From Candidatus Woesearchaeota archaeon (GTDB taxonomy: Archaea > Nanobdellota > Nanobdellia > Woesearchaeales > UBA10200): a stretch of 9,611 nt of DNA. The notes below the pieces were generated by a model. That model was not told where the DNA came from. It made no database searches and was given only the letters and a program-made list of their open reading frames with translations. The translations under genes and the position numbers were made by a program. The stretch is from positions 1 to 9,611 of the forward strand of contig JAGVZX010000014.1 of NCBI GenBank assembly GCA_018302185.1, given 5' to 3'. Positions 1-3,363 of this stretch are shown in pieces; position 1 is the stretch's first letter; each line of letters begins with the position of its first letter.

Positions 1-13
1 ATATGATAACTCG

Positions 14-241
14 CGAGTCGCCTAAAAAGTGGCGGCTGCCAATTTTTGCGAGCATAAATAATAATAGCTAAACTAAGTTGCGACGGGCAATGCCAACTAT
101 TGGCTAAACTAGTGACACTTCAGATAATTTACCTACTAACACAGCTAATTCCCTAATCGTAGAGGAGGAGCAACTCTTCGAGATTCTAAGCAAGTGCTCG
201 CAGGCAGCCGCCAGTTTAATCTGTAAGATTAAGGCGACTCG
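14..241 (+). ncRNA. Structured noncoding RNA, copy 1 (unknown family)
   Basis: Three nested perfect helices enclose the region: CGAGTCGCC (14-22) with GGCGACTCG (233-241), GGCGGCTGCC (31-40) with GGCAGCCGCC (203-212), and TGCGAGCA (47-54) with TGCTCGCA (195-202). A 7-bp hairpin, TTAATCT/AGATTAA (216-232), stacks against the outer helix. Inside, AGTTGC (76-81) pairs with GCAACT (170-175) and CTAC (133-136) can pair with GTAG (159-162). Conserved words AAGTTGCGACGGGCAATG (75-92), CTACTAACA (133-141) and CGTAGAGGAGGAGCAAC (158-174) recur in a second copy at 4953-5165 (minus). The closing helices of the two copies differ in sequence but still pair, which is strong evidence for a selected RNA fold. 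The strand follows from copy 2. The promoter would lie just outside the left edge. It does not match RNase P RNA, SRP RNA or 5S rRNA as I know them. The function is unknown. Confidence 0.75.
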
Positions 242-246
242 AAAGA

Positions 247-285
247 TGATAAGAATAAAAAATAACCCCTAATCATTAAGATTAG
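247..285 (-). terminator. Hairpin plus U-rich tract ending the PRC-barrel operon
   Basis: On the minus strand CTAATC (285-280) pairs with GATTAG (274-269) around a 5-nt loop, followed by GGGG and then a T-rich run (264-250). The hairpin overlaps the PRC-barrel stop codon. Archaeal termination relies mainly on the U-rich tract, so this is a plausible but untested terminator. Confidence 0.45.
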
Positions 286-533
286 TTGCTTTTAGGCAGC
301 GCAGCATTTGAGATGATCATTATATCTCCAATTGACTTGACAAGCTGATGAGGAACAATCACTCCTTTGGCATTCTTGACTAATTTTTGCAGGATTGAGT
401 TAGAGCCTGACTGGACTTTCCAGGAGACTATCTTGCTGGCAGAGACTACTGCGTCTTCCACTTCACCAAAATAATCGCCTTCGTCAGTAAATACCCTCAT
501 GCCAAAAGTATTGCTTAATTTAGACATTGCCAT
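282..533 (-). CDS. Small PRC-barrel domain protein
   Basis: The 83-residue product is a single PRC-barrel (RimM C-terminal-like beta-barrel). The fold is suggested by the N-terminal G-M-R-V-F-T-D-E-G pattern, the central G-E-V-E-D-A-V-V strand, and the closing V-I-V-P-H-Q-L-V-K-S-I-G-D-I-M-I-I motif, all usual in archaeal PRC-barrel proteins. There is no signal peptide or membrane segment, so it is cytosolic. The ATG at 533 is preferred. An in-frame ATG at 542 directly abuts the GGAGAGG ribosome-binding site, whereas 533 sits 9 nt from it; ATG 527 is also possible. It lies 31 nt downstream of the zinc-ribbon gene on the same strand and is probably cotranscribed. Family knowledge: archaeal PRC-barrel proteins include RNA-linked proteins and cell-division adaptors (CdpA/CdpB). 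The specific role here is unknown. Confidence 0.8.
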   Translation of the reverse strand: MAMSKLSNTFGMRVFTDEGDYFGEVEDAVVSASKIVSWKVQSGSNSILQKLVKNAKGVIVPHQLVKSIGDIMIISNAALPKSN

Positions 534-564
534 AGTAATCATCCTCTCCAGTTAAAAGATAAAC

Positions 565-669
565 CTAGTTTTCTTGTTCCTCTGTGTTGACATTTGCGCC
601 GCATTCTGGGCAATATTCATCTACATCAGTTACTTGAATCTCGCATAAAGGACAGTTCTTTGGTGGCAT
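565..669 (-). CDS. Tiny zinc-ribbon protein (34 aa)
   Basis: The 34-residue protein has a CPLC-X10-CPEC zinc ribbon (Cys6, Cys9, Cys20, Cys23), a short acidic tail and little else. The start is fixed by ATG 669, which is preceded by a strong purine-rich ribosome-binding site (GGGGGAGAG, five bases away). The reading frame stays open upstream to 858, but that extension is AT-rich, low in similarity to anything familiar and lacks its own ribosome-binding site, so I treat it as noncoding. Single zinc ribbons of this size in archaea usually act in nucleic-acid or protein binding. It is the first gene of a likely two-gene operon with the PRC-barrel protein. No specific partner can be read from the sequence. 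Confidence 0.75.
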   Translation of the reverse strand: MPPKNCPLCEIQVTDVDEYCPECGANVNTEEQEN

Positions 670-868
670 GTTCTCTCCCCCTGCAACAGCCAGCATATAG
701 CATTGATGTAAGTTGCATATTTGGCGATCTTTAATGTTTTTTATCTCGGTAATTATAATGCTAAGCAAGTATAAAAATGTTGCGGTGGAATTTTCCAAAA
801 TTGAATCGGTTGATATTTTATCTTTCTTTAAGCTGATGTGATTAAAATAAATTTTCAAAAAAACAAAA

Positions 869-879
869 GCTTTAAAAAG
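869..879 (+). promoter_or_regulatory. TATA box for the TRASH-domain gene
   Basis: GCTTTAAAAAG is centred about 26 nt before the bases just upstream of ATG 903. The transcript would begin 0-3 nt before the start codon, as in archaeal leaderless mRNAs. No Shine-Dalgarno sequence precedes this ATG. Confidence 0.6.
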
Positions 880-902
880 AACTCGAATACTTTAAAGACA
901 TC

Positions 903-1265
903 ATGGCACAACAACAGGATAATACTAACATCGATACGAATGATGAAGTTCTTAAGCAGATAGAAAAGGAAGCAGTCTTATCAGAAGTTGTTCCAGATGA
1001 ATTAAGAAAAAATGACATCACTCAAGAATCTGCAGATGAAGATATATATAAAAAAGAGGAGAGAGAAGAGCAGCTTGAAGGAGATGAGATAACACCAGAG
1101 GAAGAAGAGTTCATGGAAGGCGAAGAAGATGAAAGTGAATTAGGCGATTGCTCCAACTGCGGCAAAACATTGACTGATTCAAAAGACTCATTGGTCTCTA
1201 AAGAGATAAATAAAAACAGGTTATGGTTCTGCGGAAAAGACTGCCTGCAGCAGTTTGATGCGTAA
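903..1265 (+). CDS. Acidic protein with C-terminal TRASH-type zinc finger
   Basis: The 120-residue protein has two parts. Residues 1-80 are very rich in Glu/Asp and probably largely disordered or coiled. Residues 81-118 carry C83-X2-C86 and F-C110-X3-C114 followed by an aromatic residue, the pattern of TRASH (YHS/MYM-like) metal-binding fingers. TRASH domains bind metals and are found in archaeal regulators, metal-handling proteins and ribosome-linked small proteins. The start is leaderless, about 26 nt from a good TATA box. The acidic segment has an ungapped relative in the 49-residue protein at 2223-2372: DEDIY, DEI and F-M occur at identical spacing. That relative lacks the zinc finger. 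The function remains open. Confidence 0.75.
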   Translation: MAQQQDNTNIDTNDEVLKQIEKEAVLSEVVPDELRKNDITQESADEDIYKKEEREEQLEGDEITPEEEEFMEGEEDESELGDCSNCGKTLTDSKDSLVSKEINKNRLWFCGKDCLQQFDA

Positions 1266-1439
1266 TTAGGCACTAGTTTAGTTTAATTTGCATAATTATT
1301 TACCACAATTCTCTATCAGATCTGATAAACGATTATGTGTTTGCACTGGACAAGCTAATTCTTAGTTATAACATGTTTTAAAGCAGGCTTCTAACGTAAA
1401 TGCAGGGTTGCACTGGACACTGGACATTCTTGGTCAGAA
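1266..1439. other. AT-rich spacer with palindrome and direct repeat
   Basis: No credible gene is seen. TATCAGATCTGATA (1314-1327) is a perfect 14-bp palindrome. TTGCACTGGACA occurs at 1341-1352 and 1408-1419, and ACTGGACACTGGACA is a short tandem. They could be a protein-binding site or chance; nothing else supports a function. Confidence 0.3.
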
Positions 1440-1448
1440 TTTATAAAG
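1440..1448 (+). promoter_or_regulatory. TATA box upstream of the 28-aa leaderless ORF
   Basis: TTTATAAAG is centred 26 nt before ATG 1470, the spacing expected for a leaderless archaeal transcript. It would also transcribe mimic 1 at 1517-1552. Confidence 0.5.
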
Positions 1449-1469
1449 GCAGATACCTGTTCAATAGTT

Positions 1470-1556
1470 ATGGTTTTAAAAATAAAATCAAAAAATGAAA
1501 GAAAAAATCAAAAAAATAATGCACTCGATTTAGAATCAAGTGAACCATCCGAGTAA
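1470..1556 (+). CDS. Possible leaderless 28-aa basic peptide overlapping tRNA mimic 1
   Basis: The open frame starts at ATG 1470, exactly where a transcript from the TATA box at 1440-1448 should begin, and stops at TAA 1554-1556. Residues 1-16 are Lys/Arg/Asn-rich; the last dozen are acidic and Ser-rich (LDLESSEPSE) and are encoded by the anticodon-arm mimic at 1517-1552. A similar K-S-K-N-E-R-K-N run occurs in a 17-codon frame at 1732-1785, because both lie on a 24-nt exact repeat. It may be a real micropeptide or simply an A-rich transcribed leader carrying the mimic. The evidence for translation is positional only. Confidence 0.35.
   Translation: MVLKIKSKNERKNQKNNALDLESSEPSE
1484..1507 (+). 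repeat. 24-nt A-rich direct repeat, unit 1
   Basis: This block (AAAATC, then A-rich with TGAAAG) is identical to 1740-1763. Both copies sit immediately before an anticodon-arm mimic. Related A-rich AAAGAAAGAAA tracts precede mimics 4 and 5. It looks like a conserved left part of the tRNA module. Confidence 0.7.
1517..1552 (+). repeat. tRNA mimic 1: partial copy of tRNA1 anticodon/variable region
   Basis: These 36 nt match 1622-1657 of tRNA1 at 32 positions without gaps. All four differences are A here and G in the tRNA. The copied part runs from the end of the D-loop through the anticodon arm (loop TTTAGAA intact) into the variable arm. Acceptor stem, T-arm and intron are absent. It lies 49 nt before tRNA1 and upstream of that gene's TATA box. 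Confidence 0.85.
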
Positions 1557-1576
1557 TGCATAATTAGTATTACACC

Positions 1577-1584
1577 TATTTAAG
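1577..1584 (+). promoter_or_regulatory. TATA box of tRNA1
   Basis: TATTTAAG begins 25 nt before the first base of tRNA1. The same word and distance occur before tRNA3 (2454-2461) and tRNA5 (3339-3346). Confidence 0.65.
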
Positions 1585-1601
1585 CTTTTTGTTTGTGCAA
1601 T

Positions 1602-1711
1602 GCCGTGGTCGCATAACCAGGTAGTGCGCTCGATTTAGAATCGAGTGAGCCATCCGAAGCTCTTGCGGGTTCGAAATGTTCATTTCAAACACGGATTTCC
1701 CGTCCACGGCG
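1602..1711 (+). tRNA. tRNA-Leu-like (UAG), type II, T-loop intron, G73
   Basis: The acceptor GCCGTGG (1602-1608) pairs with CCACGGC (1704-1710). The D-stem is GCAT/GTGC. The anticodon stem CTCGA/TCGAG holds loop TTTAGAA with anticodon TAG (1636-1638). The variable arm closes GAGC/GCTC. T-stem GCGGG/CCCGT encloses a 29-nt loop that contains a canonical BHB: exon TTCG pairs with intron CGGA, with 3-nt bulges AAA and TTT, and intron helix TGTT/AACA. Removing 1676-1697 (22 nt) restores loop TTCGAAT, which places the intron at 59/60. The discriminator is G (1711), whereas archaeal tRNA-Leu normally has A73 and tRNA-Ser has G73. CCA is not encoded (GCAC follows the stem). The anticodon reads CUA and related Leu codons, but aminoacylation identity is uncertain. 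Confidence 0.85.
1676..1697 (+). other. T-loop tRNA intron (22 nt) with BHB motif, tRNA1
   Basis: The boundaries follow from the two 3-nt bulges, each cut after its second base. The sequence is identical to the tRNA3 intron and differs by two bases from the tRNA5 intron. Confidence 0.75.
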
Positions 1712-1739
1712 CACTAAACAATTACAAAATAATGAGAAG

Positions 1740-1763
1740 AAAATCAAAAAATGAAAGAAAAAA
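1740..1763 (+). repeat. 24-nt A-rich direct repeat, unit 2
   Basis: Identical to 1484-1507, 256 bp downstream, and directly upstream of mimic 2. The spacing suggests that modules 1 and 2 arose by tandem duplication. Confidence 0.7.
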
Positions 1764-1766
1764 CAA

Positions 1767-1800
1767 TCGGCTAATCTGTATGTAATGGCTTGATATCCAT
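1767..1800 (+). repeat. tRNA mimic 2: partial copy of tRNA2 D/anticodon region
   Basis: It matches tRNA2 from base 9 onwards (TCGGCTAATCTG) and keeps the loop word GGCTTGATATCC. Single-base gaps and GG-to-AA changes occur outside the loop. The tRNA stem GTGG/CCAC is ATGG/CCAT here (1785-1788 with 1797-1800): a G-C pair has become A-T on both sides, so the stem still pairs. It lies 35 nt before tRNA2. Confidence 0.75.
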
Positions 1801-1835
1801 TTAACCATAAAGCTTAGCTAATATATAAAGCTTAT

Positions 1836-1949
1836 GCCACGGTCGGCTAATCTGGTATGTCGGTGGCTTGATATCCCACTGCCAGCAATGGCTTCTGGGT
1901 TCAAAACACAGATGCTAGACGCTTCTGGGTGAAACTCCCAGCCGTGGCG
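1836..1949 (+). tRNA. Type II tRNA-like gene (Ser-type body), T-loop intron, anticodon ambiguous
   Basis: Acceptor GCCACGG (1836-1842) pairs with CCGTGGC (1942-1948), with G at 73. D-stem GGC/GTC. Variable arm GCCA-GCAA-TGGC. T-stem CTGGG/CCCAG. The intron at 1906-1935 sits in a BHB: exon TTCA pairs with TGAA, bulges AAA and ACT, and the outer intron helix CACAG/CTGGG has one mismatch. Splicing gives the consensus loop TTCAAAT. With standard numbering the stem is GTGGC/CCCAC with a C-C mismatch at 31-39 and anticodon GAT (1870-1872), as for Ile. Read with a 9-nt loop, the Ser-like TGA triplet is shifted. Ile tRNAs are not normally type II, so either the loop or the identity is unusual. The AT-rich box ATATATAAA (1821-1829) is too close to be a normal promoter, so it may be cotranscribed with tRNA1. 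Confidence 0.7.
1906..1935 (+). other. T-loop tRNA intron (30 nt) with BHB motif, tRNA2
   Basis: The position (59/60) is as in the other four genes. The intron repeats the exon word CTGGGT before its 3' end, so two alternative CTGGG/CCCAG T-arms can form before splicing. Confidence 0.65.
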
Positions 1950-1998
1950 CGCTATCCCTTAAGCACAAAATAATTACAAAAAACAAGAAGGTGAGAAA

Positions 1999-2205
1999 AT
2001 GCAAATGACAGAATTGATCATGAGAAAAAAAGCAGGAAGTAATCTTAGTGTAGACACAAGCAACAAAGCTATTGAGCAGTTATTTTTCATGCAGTTTGCA
2101 AAGCTGACTAAAGATACTCTGCGCAGCAGAAGCTTTGATATGCAGTTCAGCGGCCAGGCTAACTTAGTAAATAAAATTTTCAATTCAACACATAAGATAG
2201 ATTAG
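1999..2205 (+). CDS. Hypothetical 68-aa protein
   Basis: I do not recognise this protein. It is small and basic, with no cysteines and no membrane segment, and probably largely helical, with an L-F-F-M-Q-F-A-K-L-T-K segment near the middle. AGGTGAG (1989-1995) sits just upstream of ATG 1999; ATG 2005 in the same frame is also well placed. No TATA box lies between tRNA2 and this gene, so it may be read through from the tRNA. It is followed 17 nt later by the acidic 49-aa gene with a very similar ribosome-binding site (AGGTGAG), indicating a two-gene unit inside the tRNA cluster. The full-length frame, with good initiation signals on both genes, supports real coding. Confidence 0.6.
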   Translation: MQMTELIMRKKAGSNLSVDTSNKAIEQLFFMQFAKLTKDTLRSRSFDMQFSGQANLVNKIFNSTHKID

Positions 2206-2222
2206 AAAGAAGAGGTGAGAAG

Positions 2223-2372
2223 ATGAAAGAACCACAGAACATAGATTTAGAAAACGCAGAGAGCTTCGGCGATGAAGACATTTACAATGAGGAGATAATC
2301 CATGAGTTTGTTGAGAATGATGAGATTTCTTCTGAGGAAAATGGATTTATGCAGGGCTATCTTAGTGGATAA
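2223..2372 (+). CDS. Acidic 49-aa protein, paralogue of the TRASH protein's N-terminal region
   Basis: The ATG follows AGGTGAG (2213-2219). The product is strongly acidic. Residues 17-43 align without gaps to residues 45-71 of the protein at 903-1265: DEDIY, then DEI(S/T) 16 residues later, then F-M nine residues after that. The C-terminal TRASH finger is absent, because the frame stops at TAA 2370-2372. It therefore looks like a shortened paralogue, or a partner protein keeping only the acidic interaction segment. It is second in a two-gene unit with 1999-2205. Mimic 3 starts 22 nt after its stop codon. Confidence 0.65.
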   Translation: MKEPQNIDLENAESFGDEDIYNEEIIHEFVENDEISSEENGFMQGYLSG

Positions 2373-2393
2373 AAAAAGAAAACTATGAAAAGA

Positions 2394-2431
2394 TATTGCG
2401 CCTGACTCAAGATCAGGTGAGCTGTCCAAGC
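2394..2431 (+). repeat. tRNA mimic 3: exact 38-nt copy of tRNA3 anticodon/variable region
   Basis: All 38 nt are identical to 2499-2536 in tRNA3, from the 3' end of the D-loop through the complete anticodon arm (CCTGA/TCAGG, loop CTCAAGA) to the variable-arm loop. The match stops abruptly at both ends. It lies 48 nt before tRNA3 and upstream of its TATA box. Confidence 0.9.
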
Positions 2432-2453
2432 GAAATAAAAAAGGATTGACTAC

Positions 2454-2461
2454 TATTTAAT
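2454..2461 (+). promoter_or_regulatory. TATA box of tRNA3
   Basis: TATTTAAT begins 25 nt before the first base of tRNA3, the same spacing as tRNA1 and tRNA5. Confidence 0.65.
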
Positions 2462-2478
2462 ATTTTCGGTTGTGCAAT

Positions 2479-2587
2479 GCCGTGGTCGCATAATTTGGTA
2501 TTGCGCCTGACTCAAGATCAGGTGAGCTGTCCAAGCTCTTGCGGGTTCGAAATGTTCATTTCAAACACGGATTTCCCGTCCACGGCG
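2479..2587 (+). tRNA. tRNA-Leu-like (CAA), type II, T-loop intron, G73
   Basis: Acceptor GCCGTGG (2479-2485) pairs with CCACGGC (2580-2586). D-stem GCAT/TTGC. The anticodon stem CCTGA/TCAGG is fully paired with loop CTCAAGA and anticodon CAA (2513-2515). Variable arm GAGC/GCTC. T-stem GCGGG/CCCGT. The intron at 2552-2573 has the same canonical BHB as tRNA1 and yields TTCGAAT. The discriminator is G (2587), not the A typical of Leu tRNAs. The next start codon (2632) follows without an intervening TATA box, so tRNA and short mRNA may share a transcript. A second CAA gene lies at 3364. Confidence 0.88.
2552..2573 (+). other. T-loop tRNA intron (22 nt) with BHB motif, tRNA3
   Basis: Identical in sequence and position to the tRNA1 intron: central helix TTCG/CGGA, inner helix TGTT/AACA, loop CATTTCA. 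Confidence 0.75.
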
Positions 2588-2631
2588 CACTAACTAATAC
2601 CAACAAAATAGTTCAATACTAGGTGATAAAA

Positions 2632-2715
2632 ATGCAAACAAAATCAAAACAAGACATAAAGCAGGAATACATAGACATCTTAAATGAGTTAGACAGATAT
2701 TTTTATCCGGGGTGA
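2632..2715 (+). CDS. Hypothetical 27-aa peptide upstream of the PC4-like gene
   Basis: A short frame starts at ATG 2632, five bases after AGGTGA (2621-2626), and ends at TGA 2713-2715. The peptide is helical-looking and charged, ending in L-D-R-Y-F-Y-P-G. Its stop codon lies inside the ribosome-binding site of the next gene, an arrangement typical of translational coupling. It is either a genuine small protein or a coupling leader. I do not recognise a family. Confidence 0.5.
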   Translation: MQTKSKQDIKQEYIDILNELDRYFYPG

Positions 2716-2720
2716 GAGCA

Positions 2721-2966
2721 ATGTTATTCCACAAAAGCAGATTCAGCAAAAGAGTAAGATCTGGCACGATAAATGCAGTTATCTGGGAGAATACAGATAC
2801 AAACGAGTTTGGAGACCAAAATCATTACAATACCATTTCATTTGAGCGCAGATATGTTAAGGATGACGGTAATTGGGATTCTACAAATTGTTTGCGCATC
2901 CAAGATCTGCCAAAAGCTGCTCAGGTTCTAAAGAGAGTGTATGAGAATATAGCTCTGAGAGGATAA
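2721..2966 (+). CDS. Small protein resembling PC4-like ssDNA/RNA-binding hypotheticals
   Basis: The 81-residue product has the pattern T-I-N-A-V-I-W-E-N, then a strand with H-Y-N-T-I-S-F-E-R-R-Y, then a D-L-P-K-A-A-Q-V-L-K-R-V-Y helix. This layout (beta strands followed by a long C-terminal helix) resembles small hypothetical proteins related to PC4/whirly single-strand-binding folds, often found near plasmid or phage genes; the assignment is from pattern memory only. The ATG at 2721 is chosen over GTG 2712 because GGTG (2711-2714) sits six bases before it. It overlaps in regulation with the 27-aa ORF. Mimic 4 begins 25 nt after the stop. Confidence 0.55.
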   Translation: MLFHKSRFSKRVRSGTINAVIWENTDTNEFGDQNHYNTISFERRYVKDDGNWDSTNCLRIQDLPKAAQVLKRVYENIALRG

Positions 2967-2991
2967 GATAAAAAATAAAAGAAAGAAAATG

Positions 2992-3032
2992 GGTAAGATA
3001 ACCAAGTAACCCACTGATTTGAAACGTCAATG
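2992..3032 (+). repeat. tRNA mimic 4: partial copy of tRNA4 D/anticodon region
   Basis: It resembles tRNA4 from the end of the acceptor stem through the anticodon arm. The core CTGATTTGAAACGTC (3014-3028) is identical to 3093-3107. Flanking differences include G to A in the stem (CGCTGA/TCGGTG in the tRNA, CACTGA/TCAATG here), which turns G-U and U-G pairs into A-U and U-A but breaks one C-G. It lies 33 nt before tRNA4. Confidence 0.75.
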
Positions 3033-3065
3033 ACATGAAAAGTTAAACTTATATTTAAGCTTTAT

Positions 3066-3222
3066 GCCACGGTAGGATAATTTGGTATTCCGCTGATTTG
3101 AAACGTCGGTGTCAGCAATGATTTCTGGGTTCAAATTTCAGTAGCTTAACAGCTTCTTTTCAAAATCGCTCTTAATGATTAAGAGTGATTTTGAAAACTG
3201 GGTGAAAATCCCAGCCGTGGCG
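3066..3222 (+). tRNA. Type II tRNA-like gene (Ser-type body), 73-nt T-loop intron, anticodon ambiguous
   Basis: Acceptor GCCACGG (3066-3072) pairs with CCGTGGC (3215-3221), with G at 73 (3222). D-stem GGA/TCC. Variable arm GTCA-GCAA-TGAT, which covaries with the tRNA2 arm. T-stem CTGGG/CCCAG. Intron 3136-3208: exon TTCA pairs with TGAA, bulges AAT and AAT, outer intron helix TTCAG/CTGGG; splicing gives TTCAAAT. In standard numbering the anticodon stem is CTGAT/GTCGG (31-39 is U-G) with loop TTGAAAC and anticodon GAA (3100-3102), as for Phe. The word TTTGAAA would suit Ser(UGA) only in an enlarged 9-nt loop. Phe tRNAs are not normally type II. The nearest TATA-like box (3052-3059) starts only 14 nt upstream. 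Confidence 0.7.
3136..3208 (+). other. T-loop tRNA intron (73 nt) with a 19-bp internal hairpin, tRNA4
   Basis: Same position and BHB layout as the other introns, but enlarged. Bases 3157-3175 pair with 3179-3197 (18 Watson-Crick pairs and one G-U) around the triloop TGA. The stem abuts the intron side of the BHB. Confidence 0.75.
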
Positions 3223-3262
3223 CCCTGCATAATAAGATATAAGAGAACAAAAAAGAAAGAAA

Positions 3263-3316
3263 TGGTCGCATAACCCTGCATTAGACCTAATTTGTAACAA
3301 GATGAGCTTACCCAGC
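3263..3316 (+). repeat. tRNA mimic 5: diverged 54-nt copy of tRNA5 D/anticodon/variable region
   Basis: It aligns without gaps to 3368-3421 of tRNA5. The ends are identical (TGGTCGCATAA at the left, TGAGCTTACCCAGC at the right), while the central 29 nt, including the anticodon arm, are diverged. The right end is specific to tRNA5, because tRNA3 has TGTCCAA there. It lies 47 nt before tRNA5. Confidence 0.8.
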
Positions 3317-3338
3317 ATAGAGTATAAAGATTAGCTTA

Positions 3339-3346
3339 TATTTAAT
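3339..3346 (+). promoter_or_regulatory. TATA box of tRNA5
   Basis: TATTTAAT begins 25 nt before the first base of tRNA5 within the longer A/T run TTATATTTAATATTTT. Confidence 0.65.
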
Positions 3347-3363
3347 ATTTTCGTTTATGCGAT

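Noticed and set aside
14..241. RNase P RNA or SRP RNA
   Set aside because: The characteristic conserved words of those RNAs are not seen, and a second diverged copy lies 5 kb away, unlike those single-copy RNAs.
670..858. N-terminal extension of the zinc-ribbon protein to 97 residues
   Set aside because: The extension lacks a ribosome-binding site and looks like AT-rich intergenic DNA, whereas ATG 669 has a strong purine-rich site immediately upstream.
1022..1273. Minus-strand 83-codon Ser-rich frame opposite the TRASH gene
   Set aside because: It is a shadow of the Glu-rich plus-strand gene, whose GAA/GAG codons read as Ser/Phe/Leu codons in reverse.
1408..1425. Short direct repeats TTGCACTGGACA as mobile-element ends
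   Set aside because: They are in direct, not inverted, orientation, only 67 bp apart, with no transposase or clear target duplication.
2477..2593. 38-codon open frame running through tRNA3 (and a matching one at 3362-3478 through tRNA5)
   Set aside because: It follows the tRNA exactly, and in tRNA1 the equivalent frame stops at the anticodon TAG; it is a by-product of tRNA sequence.
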